Assembly (NCBI GenBank): GCA_009922685.1
Contig: RFVA01000012.1
Coordinates: 1 to 50,430, forward strand
DNA length: 50,430 nt
DNA from: Gammaproteobacteria bacterium
GTDB lineage: Bacteria; Pseudomonadota; Gammaproteobacteria; Methylococcales; Methylococcaceae
Reading direction: 5' to 3'
Of the stretch, positions 1 through 8,339 are shown one piece after another. Each line of letters opens with the position of its first letter. Position 1 is the stretch's first letter. The notes beneath the pieces were generated by a model that saw nothing but the letters and a program-made list of their open reading frames with translations, made no database searches and was not told the DNA's origin. The translations under genes were made by a program, and so were the position numbers.

Positions 1-327
1 TAGGTTCGGTAAAATGGATTGCCAGCCAGACGGTAGGCCAATTCTGATCGGTATACGTAACGCGATGTTTTTGTCCGGCACGGATCAGCAAATATGATCA
101 CCGGGAACCCGCTTCACCGTTTGACCTTCGATATTCAGTTCTGCGCTTCCATGTATGAACAGAATCCACTCATCCCATGCCAGGTCTTACCAGAAGTCTT
201 CTGGACCGCGTTGGCCATATGACACGATCCGTTCAACACGACAACCGGGGCTTCGCAGCAGACTTGTCAATATCTCCGCTTCGGCGTGTCCGGGTAAATC
301 GGAAAAGAGATTTGTCGGGCTGGTCAT
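1..327 (-). pseudogene. Decayed cupin-domain protein (partial at window edge)
   Basis: Read on the minus strand from the ATG at 325-327, the frame gives a recognisable small cupin: an N-terminal NLFSDLPGHAEAEILTSLL-type stretch, then a WDEWILFIHGSAEL segment, a PGDHI turn, and KHRVTYTDQNWPTVWLAIHF. Two lesions break it. A TAA at 187-189 falls where this family usually reads FWY, so it looks like a Tyr codon turned into a stop. A one-base deletion near 87-93 then shifts the frame just after PGDHI, and the conserved HRVTYTD block resumes in the next frame. Cupins of this type usually bind a metal in a small beta barrel; the substrate is unknown. The gene runs off the window at position 1. The reconstruction is seen directly; the family call rests on recognition of the motif order. 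Two sequencing errors are a possible alternative. Confidence 0.75.
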
Positions 328-656
328 GATGGGTCATTCTAGGGTAACCGATAACGCTCTTGCTCGCTGACCTCCAAAACATCAAACCCCTCACTGATTT
401 AGATCCCCGTCTTCCAGTCGTCTGAGTGCGACCAAGTATTCCTGCCGAATTTGTTTTCGAGGAAGCATCCCCCAGCCCACTTCCATGTTCAGGCGACATG
501 GGCCAAGACATTGAAGCGATCGCCCTTTTTGGCCGCGATGATCGCCTGCGGCCTTCATGCTGAGCTTGACGTAGTTCGCCGTAATCATTTTTTGTCCTGA
601 AGCATCAATTATTAATATATTTGCGCAGCCTATCTCGTTTTTGAGCATAATAAGCT
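328..656. other. Region without a supported gene
   Basis: This 329-base stretch holds no gene I can defend. On the minus strand an open frame at 391-648 encodes 85 residues ending in EYLVALRRLEDGDLNQ, which faintly resembles the C-terminal tail of Fic-type proteins. It has no recognisable core and no clear ribosome binding site, so it may be the decayed end of a gene upstream of the cupin pseudogene. The last 50 bases before 657 are AT-rich and could carry the promoter of the Fic gene. Confidence 0.4.
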
Positions 657-2207
657 ATGGATACAAATAATTTTGTAGGTGGCTCGTGGTTGCAGGCTCG
701 TTACGGCGTAAATCTCGTGATGCCATTAACCGTGTTGAGCCGCATTGGTGGGCGTCGAACAACTCAAGAAGTTGGCGGTATCAGAACAGAGACTTTTGTG
801 GAAGGTATGAGGCCCGATTCGGATCTGCGTGGCCACCTGACGTTTCATCTTAAGCATGAAGTCCTTCATTTGGAGTTACTCGCAAGGCTTTTTGAGAAGA
901 TCGAAGTAGCTGAGCTTGGGGCCTGGATCGAACACGAGCCCAATGGACAGTATGCTCGGCGGGCTGGATTTCTCTATGAGTGGCTTACGGGGTGTGAACT
1001 CAAAATCCAAGCGGAGGTTGGGGGTGGCTACGTGGAGGTCATTGACGGTCAGAAATTAGTCGCGGCATCCGAGGGCCGATCTCTGCCCATACGAAAATGG
1101 CGAATCCGCGACAATTTACCGGGTACGCCTCATTTTTGCCCAATTGTGCGTAAGACCAATGATGTGGTCTTAGCTATGGCGCTTGATATTCAGGGACTGC
1201 TTAGAGATCTGAATTCGGAGTTTGGCGAAGACGTCCTCATGCGTTCTGCGGTTTGGATGACCTTGCGTGAGAGTCGCTCAAGCTTTTCTATCGAAGGAGA
1301 AGCAGATCAGGCTGATCGGATCCAACGTTTTGCCGATGTAGTAGCACGTCGAATAGGGCAGGGATCATTGCCTTTGAGTCAGGCTGTGCTAGCGAAGTTA
1401 CAGTCCGAAATATTGGGCCCGCTGACGACGCTGCAGCATATGGGGATTCGTCAGTCGCCAGTCTTTGTAGGGGAGGCCATCCGCTATCAGGAAGTGGTCC
1501 ACTACGTGGCCCCACCTTCAGAAGATCTCGAGCTGATGCTGGGGGGGTTGATGACTTTTCTGGACCGCACACAGGGTCAGTCATCGGTTATGAGAAGCGC
1601 CGTGGCGGCATTCGGTTTTGTTTATATTCATCCCCTTGCCGATGGAAATGGTCGAGTGCATCGTTTTTTGATCAATGATGTTTTGCGACGTGATAAGGCC
1701 GTTGATGACCCGATGATACTGCCAGTTTCATCATTGATCGACAGAGATCCCTCGGAGCGTCGGGCCTATGATCAAATTTTGGATGAAATTTCACGACCAC
1801 TAATGGCGGAGTTGTCAGGGTCTTATATCTTTGAGCCCACTCAAACGATCTATCCGGATGGAATCGCTTCCAATTTCAATTTTCGCGGCAATGAGATTGG
1901 TCGATCTTGTTGGCGGTATCTGGATTTAACAAGTCATGTTCTTTACTTGGCCGATGTTGTTGAGCGTACGATCTGTGAAGACATGCGGGAAGAATCACGC
2001 TATTTGCGAAGTCACGCTCAGGCTCGGCAAGCAATAAAGGATGTTTTGGAAATGCCTGATACGCAAATCGATAGAGTAATTCGATCTGCATTGGTTAACC
2101 AAGGACGGCTTTCAGGGGTGCTGACCAAAGAAATACCCCTGCTCGCCAGGCCGGGAGCATGGGATAGTATTGTCAGGGCAATAGATAGTGCTTTTGATAG
2201 ATTATAG
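657..2207 (+). CDS. Fic-domain protein (predicted AMP transferase)
   Basis: A 516-residue Fic-family protein. The catalytic motif HPLADGNGRVHR lies at residues 325-336 and matches HPFxDGNGR, with the catalytic His at 325 and the nucleotide-binding DGNGR intact. An upstream SFSIEG at residues 209-214 fits the inhibitory-helix signature (S/T)xxxE(G/N), so this looks like a self-inhibited enzyme with the inhibitory helix N-terminal to the Fic core. Fic enzymes usually move AMP from ATP onto a Ser, Thr or Tyr of a target protein. About 200 residues precede the Fic part and match nothing I recognise; the last 100 residues look helical. No obvious Shine-Dalgarno precedes the ATG. It stands alone among decayed and unknown genes beside a tRNA, which suggests accessory DNA. 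The target is unknown. Confidence 0.9.
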   Translation: MDTNNFVGGSWLQARYGVNLVMPLTVLSRIGGRRTTQEVGGIRTETFVEGMRPDSDLRGHLTFHLKHEVLHLELLARLFEKIEVAELGAWIEHEPNGQYARRAGFLYEWLTGCELKIQAEVGGGYVEVIDGQKLVAASEGRSLPIRKWRIRDNLPGTPHFCPIVRKTNDVVLAMALDIQGLLRDLNSEFGEDVLMRSAVWMTLRESRSSFSIEGEADQADRIQRFADVVARRIGQGSLPLSQAVLAKLQSEILGPLTTLQHMGIRQSPVFVGEAIRYQEVVHYVAPPSEDLELMLGGLMTFLDRTQGQSSVMRSAVAAFGFVYIHPLADGNGRVHRFLINDVLRRDKAVDDPMILPVSSLIDRDPSERRAYDQILDEISRPLMAELSGSYIFEPTQTIYPDGIASNFNFRGNEIGRSCWRYLDLTSHVLYLADVVERTICEDMREESRYLRSHAQARQAIKDVLEMPDTQIDRVIRSALVNQGRLSGVLTKEIPLLARPGAWDSIVRAIDSAFDRL

Positions 2208-2513
2208 ATTAATAATAAGACGCGAGTAAAAGTAGTTGTTCAGTGGCGAGTTGCCTCACAAATAATGTAACCGAAGGGTACCCCTTTGAGGGGTCTTGGC
2301 CTCAAATTCGATGTAACCGAACATTAAGGGGTTAGGTAATCCCCCCCCTTTTTTTTTGGCGTAAGCCAAAAGTGGTCGACCTTCGTCTGGATTCGTGTTT
2401 AGGATGATCTAGGGGAGGTAAATTAGCAAAGCTGCCTTTGTGCGGTATAAACCAGTCCAAGATTTACGCCGCACCTCCGTGGGTGCAAGGACAGATCTTA
2501 TCTCCATCAGTTT
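2208..2513. other. Intergenic stretch with a direct repeat and terminator-like run
   Basis: No gene is visible. An 11-base direct repeat, ATGTAACCGAA, occurs at 2265-2275 and 2311-2321. A short GGGG/CCCC hairpin at 2328-2348 is followed by ten T at 2349-2358, which could terminate the Fic transcript, although the stem is weak. The run of eight C followed by ten T is also a likely site of length variation or sequencing error. Confidence 0.4.
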
Positions 2514-3026
2514 CTATTGATTCGGCAGCTTGAGAACACTGAACAGGCAAGTGGTGATGAAGTTGCTCGCTTCTGTTCTTTTTACGAAGCACTGACCGTT
2601 AGCGCCAAAATACTTGCCTGTCCCACCAGTTATCGAAAAGTTTTGTGGTCTATTGAGAACCGGTAATCCTGATGGGGTTTGAAACTCCTCAGCTCCTTGC
2701 ATAAGAATTGAGTCAGTCCCATCTCCAAAAAAGTATTCAGATTGCAACCATCGGAATTCAGAATCGGTCTTTAAATGGGTCACGGTGCCAAGATACTCGA
2801 CTCCACCTATGACGTTTCCAGCTAAATCTAAAACATCACCGTTACCACTGACGACGTCTCCAATGGAGCCGCCTGGTTTGCCGAGGTCTATCACTTCCCG
2901 ACTGGAAATCTTGGACTTGAAGGAGAGTTCGACCAGTTTCAATTTGGTTACAGCCGGCAATGGCTTCGCATTGACTGCGTGCGATCCCATAAGGCTCATG
3001 ACTAGAATGACAGTAAATTTTTTCAT
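2514..3026 (-). CDS. Secreted allene-oxide-cyclase-like barrel protein
   Basis: A 170-residue protein. I start it at the ATG at 3024-3026 rather than the TTG at 3036 because a GAGAG ribosome binding site lies about seven bases upstream and the signal peptide (MKKFTVILVMSLMGSHAVNA) begins there. After cleavage the mature chain is mostly beta strand, with short glycine-rich blocks: GDVLDLAGNVIG, YFFGDGTDSILMQG and SITGGTGKYFGANGQ. The GGTGxYxGAxG block is typical of the allene oxide cyclase/dirigent-like eight-stranded barrel superfamily. Bacterial members are exported and mostly uncharacterised, so no reaction is proposed. Nothing beside it on the minus strand suggests an operon. The fold call is by motif and is moderately sure. 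Confidence 0.65.
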   Translation of the reverse strand: MKKFTVILVMSLMGSHAVNAKPLPAVTKLKLVELSFKSKISSREVIDLGKPGGSIGDVVSGNGDVLDLAGNVIGGVEYLGTVTHLKTDSEFRWLQSEYFFGDGTDSILMQGAEEFQTPSGLPVLNRPQNFSITGGTGKYFGANGQCFVKRTEASNFITTCLFSVLKLPNQ

Positions 3027-3131
3027 AACTACTCTCAAGTTAAAACAAAACTATGGGATTAAATTTTACGTTAGGGGGGGCGATAATATTTAACCGAGTT
3101 GCGCCCGTCAAGGGAACCTCTGGAGGCCAGC

Positions 3132-3293
3132 ATGGCTAATTCCCTAGCAGTTGAACTAAAGAGGCTGCTTCGTTCAATGAACGATCAAGACATCCGTCAA
3201 ATCAACTCAGCGATCAAGGCTGAGATCGCTCACCGGGTCGCCAAGACTCGACAGGATCCTGAGGCTGCGTTGGCCAAGTCATTGACCCAATGA
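3132..3293 (+). CDS. Small hypothetical protein, first of a coupled pair
   Basis: A 53-residue ORF starting at ATG 3132, with a good GGAGG eight bases upstream. The product is charged and probably helical (LAVELKRLLRSMNDQDIRQI...). Its stop overlaps the start of the next small ORF as ATGA at 3290-3293, the usual sign of translational coupling. An open frame extends upstream to a TTG at 3099, but the ATG with the ribosome binding site is preferred. I do not recognise the family. The overlap layout resembles small two-gene modules such as toxin-antitoxin pairs, but no signature supports that function. Confidence 0.55.
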   Translation: MANSLAVELKRLLRSMNDQDIRQINSAIKAEIAHRVAKTRQDPEAALAKSLTQ

Positions 3294-3436
3294 GCGCCCA
3301 GCGTTTCCGAGAGTGGATTCAGGGCTTATCGATCGGTCTCCTTCGGGAGCTTCACGCGATCATTTGCCGCGAACTGGATCTGCGAGAGGGCCGTTCAAAG
3401 TACCGGTTACCGGATCACGTTCAGGGGGTGATTTGA
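3290..3436 (+). CDS. Tiny hypothetical protein coupled to the upstream ORF
   Basis: A 48-codon ORF whose ATG overlaps the preceding TGA (ATGA at 3290-3293). The product (MSAQRFREWIQGLSIGLLRE... ending HVQGVI) has one amphipathic helix and a basic C-terminal half (LREGRSKYRLPDH). It is too short to assign. The support is the coupling and the strong ribosome binding site of its partner. It could equally be the 5' remnant of a longer gene. Confidence 0.4.
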   Translation: MSAQRFREWIQGLSIGLLRELHAIICRELDLREGRSKYRLPDHVQGVI

Positions 3437-3696
3437 TGGTTCAAATCTGTACCATCTCTCCGGATCAATCCGTCCAAGTACTTTATTTCTGGCGCCTGAT
3501 TGGTTAGAAAAACTGGCGCTTTGACCGGTGTGCAGGCGACCGACGGCTCTAAGTAATCCTTCATCCATCTGGTATCGATTCAAACCTTGAAAAGATTTAA
3601 AAAATTCTTGCGGGGTGCTTGATGAAAAAGCCATACCCCAGATGAGCGGCTCTTTGAGGGTTACCGTCAGGCAAGGGGGCACCAAGGGGCACCGAC

Positions 3697-3723
3697 AAAA
3701 ACGAAAAAGGCCCCGAAGGGCCT
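3697..3723 (-). terminator. Rho-independent terminator of tRNA-Met
   Basis: On the minus strand the hairpin AGGCCC-TTCG-GGGCCT (3723-3708) has a stable UUCG tetraloop. It is followed by TTTTTCGTTTTT (3707-3696) and lies 17 bases past the tRNA 3' end. Confidence 0.85.
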
Positions 3724-3739
3724 AAGTCTATGTTTTATA

Positions 3740-3816
3740 TGGTAGCAACGGGCGGACTTGAACCGCCGACACCCGCATTATGAATGCGGTGCTCTAACCA
3801 GCTGAGCTACGTTGCC
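3740..3816 (-). tRNA. tRNA-Met(CAT), elongator type
   Basis: A full 77-base cloverleaf on the minus strand with encoded CCA. The anticodon stem CCGCA/TGCGG encloses TTCATAA, with the CAT anticodon read from 3782-3780. The T arm is GGCGG-TTCAAGT-CCGCC. The body (GTAGCTCAGCTGGTTAGAGCAC) matches elongator tRNA-Met rather than initiator, because it starts with G1 and lacks the three G-C pairs of the initiator anticodon stem. tRNA-Ile2(CAT) is a weaker alternative. The acceptor stem GGCAACG/CGTTGCT leaves position 1-72 as a G-U wobble. Confidence 0.95.
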
Positions 3817-3890
3817 GTCATCCATATATGTTATTTTGAAGGGTAGATTCTGTCAATCGACACACACCTTGTCCTTTCCCCAAAACGCCT

Positions 3891-4337
3891 ATGGACTGGC
3901 TCAATGAATGGTCTCAAGAGAGTAGCCTTCTCGGGTTATTCCTCAGTGCCTTTATTTCATCGACCATCGCTCCCGGAGGGTCTGAGCTAGTCCTTGCTTA
4001 TATGGTTCGGACGGCCGCACATCCTCTTTGGCAGCTGATTCTCATCGCCAGTATCGGTAACACCTTAGGCGCCCTAACCACTTGGCAATTAGGGTCATGG
4101 ACGGCGGGGCGGTTTCCCCTCAATAGCGCCGTTATGGTGAAGCATGCATCTGCCTTTCGATGGGTCCGCCGATTTGGACCCTTAGCACTCCTTTTTTCCT
4201 GGCTACCTCTTATCGGCGATGGCTTTTGTTATGTGGCCGGCTGGCTGAAACTTCCCTTTTTTACAAGCATCACAGCCATCGCTGTTGGGAAAGTAGGTCG
4301 CTATTGGGCCATTGCAGCCATAATCGACAGCCTTTGA
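3891..4337 (+). CDS. yqaA: YqaA-like small SNARE-associated/DedA-family membrane protein
   Basis: A 148-residue integral membrane protein of the length usual for YqaA (about 140-150). It has an N-terminal amphipathic part, the conserved FISSTIAPGGSELVL turn, a second helix near GNTLGALTTWQLGS, and the family-typical RRFGPLALLFSWLPLIGDGF block followed by a final helix. Members belong to the VTT/DedA superfamily and are thought to act in lipid or ion homeostasis at the inner membrane; the exact role is not settled. It lies 42 bases upstream of glycogen phosphorylase on the same strand, so co-transcription is possible. The gene name is given by family likeness only. Confidence 0.8.
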   Translation: MDWLNEWSQESSLLGLFLSAFISSTIAPGGSELVLAYMVRTAAHPLWQLILIASIGNTLGALTTWQLGSWTAGRFPLNSAVMVKHASAFRWVRRFGPLALLFSWLPLIGDGFCYVAGWLKLPFFTSITAIAVGKVGRYWAIAAIIDSL

Positions 4338-4379
4338 ATGTTTAGCCACTGAGAGTTTCCATGAACAGAGCGGCTCATC

Positions 4380-6845
4380 ATGAATGATAGTCAAGACTAC
4401 ACCACCTTATTGAGTCATAAAAACATCCAGGCGATCGAGCAATCTCTGATCCATCACCTAATTTTTGTTCAGGGGAAGGATCCTGTTGAAACGTCTCAAC
4501 GTGACTGGTTTCATGCGGTTGCTTATGTCGTTCGGGACATGCTCACGGCTCAATGGCTAGAATCGATGAGGAGCTACTATCTGAATGATGCGAAGCGGGT
4601 CTATTACCTCTCGATGGAATTCCTTATGGGAAGAACGCTCAGCAACGCCATCGCGAATCTAGAGGCATCGCAAGAATTCAAGACCGCAATTGAAAATGTT
4701 GGCCTTTCTATGGAAGTCATTGCTGATTTCGAGGCAGAGGCGGGTCTTGGCAATGGCGGTCTTGGCCGCCTCGCAGCCTGTTTCCTTGATTCCCTCGCGA
4801 GTCTCGACATGCCTGGCTTTGGTTATGGAATTCGCTATGAATATGGTTTATTTAGGCAAAAGATCGAGGGCGGATGGCAAATCGAGCATCCCGATAACTG
4901 GCTCGCCTTCGGTAACCCATGGGAATTTCCTCGTTCGGATGTGCTCTATCGCATCCGATTTGGAGGTTCAGTCCAGCATAAAGAGAGCCGCAATCAGGCG
5001 CCGTCTTATGAGTGGATTCATACTCAAGATGTCATGGCCATGGCCTACGACACACCGATTCCAGGTTTCGGTGGCCGGACGGTTAATAATCTGAGACTCT
5101 GGTCAGCCACCTCGACGGATGAATTTGATCTTCGTTATTTTAATGAAGGTAACTACATTCGGGCGGTCGAACAAAAAACCATGTCGGAGAACATATCAAA
5201 GGTTCTCTATCCGGATGACACCACCCATATGGGCCGTGAACTGAGGCTAAAGCAAGAGTATTTTTTCGTCTCCGCGAGTCTTCAAGACATCATTGCGCAT
5301 TTTCTAAAGGATCAGGGAGATCTCGATAATCTCCCAAATGAAGTGGCTATTCAGCTTAACGACACCCATCCAGCGATTGCCATCCCTGAAATGATGCGGC
5401 TGTTGATCGATGAACATGATCTTAGTTGGCCAAAGGCCTGGGACATTACCCGTCGGTGTTTTAGTTACACCAACCATACCTTAATGCCGGAAGCCCTTGA
5501 AACATGGCCCGTGAACCTCATCGGTCGGCTCCTTCCTCGCCATCTCACCATCATCTTCGAAATTAATCGCCGATTTCTTGAACAGGTCAGTGAAGAAAGA
5601 CCAGGGGATATGGCTCTGATCCGACGTATTTCCCTGATCGATGAAGACCATGGCCAGCAGATCAGAATGTCGCATCTCGCTATCGTTGGGAGTCATAAGG
5701 TCAATGGTGTCGCAAAACTCCATTCAGACCTCATGCAGGCAACCATTTTTAAGGATTTTGCAGCGCTTTATCCTGACCGTTTCATGAATATTACCAATGG
5801 CGTAACCCCTCGTCGTTGGATCCATGTGGCCAATAAAGGACTTTCGAGCCTCATTTCCGAGGCCATTGGCGGCGAGTGGATTAAGGATCTTGATCGGCTT
5901 AAAGATCTTGAACCTTACGCGGATGATTCACAGTTTCGTGCACAGTTTCGAAAGGTGAAGCATGAAGCTAAGTTGGCCTGGATCCGATCGGTCGGCACAT
6001 TGGTCACTCCATCGTTCAATGCAGAGAGTCTTTTCGATGTTCAAATTAAGCGAATCCATGAGTACAAACGACAACTCCTCAATGTGCTTCATGTCGTCAC
6101 TCGCTATCAACGAATCCTGGAGGGGAAGGATGTCAGGGGGGTTAGGAGAACCATCATCATCGGCGGCAAGGCGGCTCCAGCCTATCATCGCGCAAAACTT
6201 ATCATTAAGCTCATTCATGATGTCGCCGCAACACTGCGTCTGAATCCTCAAATCGATCAACAGCTCCGCCTTCATTTTCTGGAGGATTATGACGTCACAA
6301 AAGCCATGATACTGATCCCGGCGACGGATCTATCAGAGCAGATCTCCATGGCGGGCACAGAAGCCTCAGGCACGAGTAATATGAAGATGGTGATGAACGG
6401 CGCTTTAACGATTGGAACGCTCGATGGCGCCAATATCGAAATCCGTGATCAAGTCGGAAAAGATCAATTTTTCCTTTTTGGGGCCACTACGAAAGAACTC
6501 AAGGATCTTCATCAAGCGGGATATGATCCGAAGGATATCTTGCGCCAATCCCCTGAACTTCAGAAAGTTTTAACACTGATCGGTGGAGGACACTTTTCTC
6601 CCGATGATCGTGACCGGTTTAAACCTTTGGTTGATGGACTTCTCGAACAAGGAGATCCTTACTCATTGGTGAATGATTTTTCTGATTACGTTCGGGCCCA
6701 GGACGACGTGGATACCTTGTGGACTGATCAAGACGAGTGGAGCCGTAGGGCTATTCTCAATATCGCTCGCTCAGGCCATTTTTCGAGTGACAGAGCGATT
6801 AAGACTTATGCTGAGGGGATATGGGGCATCCAACCCCGCCCCTGA
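4380..6845 (+). CDS. glgP: Glycogen phosphorylase
   Basis: An 821-residue enzyme, close to the usual 800-840 of GT35 phosphorylases. It releases glucose-1-phosphate from glycogen or maltodextrin in the cytoplasm. Diagnostic blocks are all present: VYYLSMEFLMGR near the N-terminus, GNGGLGRLAACFLDSLA, the QLNDTHPAIAIPEMMR block, NGVTPRRW, and the PLP-binding EASGTSNMKMVMNG with the cofactor lysine at residue 669. The regulatory phosphorylation segment of animal enzymes is absent, as is normal in bacteria. No strong ribosome binding site precedes the ATG at 4380. No other glycogen gene is in the window, so it probably works with glg genes elsewhere. It converges on the minus-strand gene at 6875. 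Confidence 0.97.
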   Translation: MNDSQDYTTLLSHKNIQAIEQSLIHHLIFVQGKDPVETSQRDWFHAVAYVVRDMLTAQWLESMRSYYLNDAKRVYYLSMEFLMGRTLSNAIANLEASQEFKTAIENVGLSMEVIADFEAEAGLGNGGLGRLAACFLDSLASLDMPGFGYGIRYEYGLFRQKIEGGWQIEHPDNWLAFGNPWEFPRSDVLYRIRFGGSVQHKESRNQAPSYEWIHTQDVMAMAYDTPIPGFGGRTVNNLRLWSATSTDEFDLRYFNEGNYIRAVEQKTMSENISKVLYPDDTTHMGRELRLKQEYFFVSASLQDIIAHFLKDQGDLDNLPNEVAIQLNDTHPAIAIPEMMRLLIDEHDLSWPKAWDITRRCFSYTNHTLMPEALETWPVNLIGRLLPRHLTIIFEINRRFLEQVSEERPGDMALIRRISLIDEDHGQQIRMSHLAIVGSHKVNGVAKLHSDLMQATIFKDFAALYPDRFMNITNGVTPRRWIHVANKGLSSLISEAIGGEWIKDLDRLKDLEPYADDSQFRAQFRKVKHEAKLAWIRSVGTLVTPSFNAESLFDVQIKRIHEYKRQLLNVLHVVTRYQRILEGKDVRGVRRTIIIGGKAAPAYHRAKLIIKLIHDVAATLRLNPQIDQQLRLHFLEDYDVTKAMILIPATDLSEQISMAGTEASGTSNMKMVMNGALTIGTLDGANIEIRDQVGKDQFFLFGATTKELKDLHQAGYDPKDILRQSPELQKVLTLIGGGHFSPDDRDRFKPLVDGLLEQGDPYSLVNDFSDYVRAQDDVDTLWTDQDEWSRRAILNIARSGHFSSDRAIKTYAEGIWGIQPRP

Positions 6846-6874
6846 AAAGGACGGGATTGACCGCTTACCGATGC

Positions 6875-7180
6875 TTAACCTTCATCACGAACCGTGGTTT
6901 TCAAAAGAGCGAATCGGTAAACCAAAAGAGCGACGGTAATTCCAACCACCAACCAGGTGTGGCCAATGAGGCCAGCAGTCATCGAGGATTTGTTGGCGGT
7001 ACCCTGCAGAGAGGAAAGATAAGGTTTTGAGACCATAAGCATCCAAGCCCAAGCGGGAAGCTGGTAAGCGAAAGCCCCAACGATAGACCATTGAACGCTA
7101 TTGGCATGCAGGCGTTGTGCGGTTTTGTAAAACCAGTAAGCAAATCCCATCGTCAGTATGATGGACAAAAACATGGCCAT
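6875..7180 (-). CDS. Conserved small membrane protein
   Basis: A 101-residue protein with three hydrophobic helices, near residues 2-18, 29-50 and 69-91, and few charged residues. A GAGGAG ribosome binding site lies about seven bases upstream of the ATG, which supports the start. No catalytic or binding motif is visible. It sits between convergent glgP and the mxa operon but is separated from mxaL by about 170 bases, so it is probably a separate transcript or a readthrough tail. Function unknown. Confidence 0.7.
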   Translation of the reverse strand: MAMFLSIILTMGFAYWFYKTAQRLHANSVQWSIVGAFAYQLPAWAWMLMVSKPYLSSLQGTANKSSMTAGLIGHTWLVVGITVALLVYRFALLKTTVRDEG

Positions 7181-7352
7181 AATTGATCTCCTCTGAAGTG
7201 TTTTTCATTGGGGATCCTTTGAGACTTGGTTACGGTCACCATGGCCTCAATGATCCCTCTGTTAGCTTTTCTAGGTCTAGCGATGAGTCTTGCTAAAGGC
7301 ATGCAAAGACCCACGTTTATTAGATACTCAAAACACTGCGAGTTTCAATGTT

Positions 7353-8339
7353 TCAGGAAAAAAACCAGCGGGTTGCCTTCTTTGAGCCATTGATCAAAGG
7401 GCCTTTGATCCAAGCCGAAAGATCCCTAAGCCCTGGAAGACCCAATAACAACAAACATTCCACTAAGGCGATCCCACCAAAAAATGGCCTTAGGTCGCTC
7501 ACTGTGCTCCGCCATTCGGCTTGATCATCGGCCATCAGGCTATTAATGAGATCTGAGGGTTGATCGATTCGATGGTATTGGAGTCCTGTGGCGGCTGAGA
7601 GTGCCTTCAAGTGGGCCTCATCCAGCCAGGAGAGATAAGGGCCTTCGGTCGGTAATATTCTGGTTTCAACCTTCTCTGAGTAAACCGTCGTTGAAAGAGG
7701 GGGTTTTTCAATATCGGCATTCTCCCAAATGCCAATGAGCCGATTTTCACGGTCATAGCGTGGAACGGTCATGGGGCTCAAGCTCCCAAGTCCCAGAATG
7801 ACGCCCTTGAACCGTTGGTCGCCAAAACCTGATTGGGGAATGGTTGTCTGGGGCGGTGTTTCTTGCCCATCACTGAGAAAAGCAAGGCCCACCCCTGGAG
7901 CCATTTTTTGTAGCTCCCTAATCGCATGATAGAGGCCCATTTCAACATGGCTATCCGCCGACCAGGCCATCCGCCAATCAATATGTTCCAGTGAATCATC
8001 AATCACAGGGAAATGGTGGCAGATCTCAATGGGCTCAAAGAGAAAGTGCACGGTCTGAGTGGTGAACAATCCAAGCCCAACTTCAGAGCCGCAGGGGAGG
8101 GCATGGAGCCATTCACGTAATGCTTGCTTGGCATAACTGAGACGATCCTCTGGAAACCCTGCTTGATGATAATCCCTGGTGTTCATGCTCTGGGTGATAT
8201 CGAGAACCACCATGGTGCGAAAGGCTTTCGATGGGAGCCGCCATTCAGGGAGAAATAGGCAAGCTGCAATGAGTAACATGGCGATAACACCATGGATCCC
8301 TGACGCTTGACCCTGAAACAAATGAAGACCTCTTTTCAT
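7353..8339 (-). CDS. mxaL: MxaL, von Willebrand A-domain methanol dehydrogenase maturation protein
   Basis: A 328-residue membrane-anchored VWA protein. An N-terminal helix (residues 14-31) is followed by the metal-ion-dependent adhesion motif VVLDITQSM, with Asp47, Thr49 and Ser51 as the DxSxS-type ligands. A second helix is near residues 285-305. The gene overlaps the preceding one by ATGA and ends the order mxaA-C-K-L known from methylotrophs, where these proteins are needed to insert calcium into, or mature, the PQQ methanol dehydrogenase. The VWA domain presumably faces the periplasm. BatB-type VWA proteins are the alternative, but the MxaA and MxaK partners argue for Mxa. Confidence 0.82.
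   Translation of the reverse strand: MKRGLHLFQGQASGIHGVIAMLLIAACLFLPEWRLPSKAFRTMVVLDITQSMNTRDYHQAGFPEDRLSYAKQALREWLHALPCGSEVGLGLFTTQTVHFLFEPIEICHHFPVIDDSLEHIDWRMAWSADSHVEMGLYHAIRELQKMAPGVGLAFLSDGQETPPQTTIPQSGFGDQRFKGVILGLGSLSPMTVPRYDRENRLIGIWENADIEKPPLSTTVYSEKVETRILPTEGPYLSWLDEAHLKALSAATGLQYHRIDQPSDLINSLMADDQAEWRSTVSDLRPFFGGIALVECLLLLGLPGLRDLSAWIKGPLINGSKKATRWFFS

Noticed and set aside
391-648. 85-residue minus-strand frame with a Fic-tail-like ending
   Set aside because: Only the last 16 residues suggest anything and no core domain is present, so it is described as part of the intergenic region only.
3044-3100. Run of seven G near 3076 as a regulatory element
   Set aside because: No structure or partner found; it may only be a simple-sequence tract.
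3407-3685. 92-residue minus-strand open frame downstream of the tRNA terminator, considered as an integrase remnant
   Set aside because: No integrase motif, no ribosome binding site, and its end overlaps the better-supported small ORF on the plus strand.
4690-5094. 134-residue frame inside glgP
   Set aside because: It lies wholly within the well-supported phosphorylase in another frame and has no domain.
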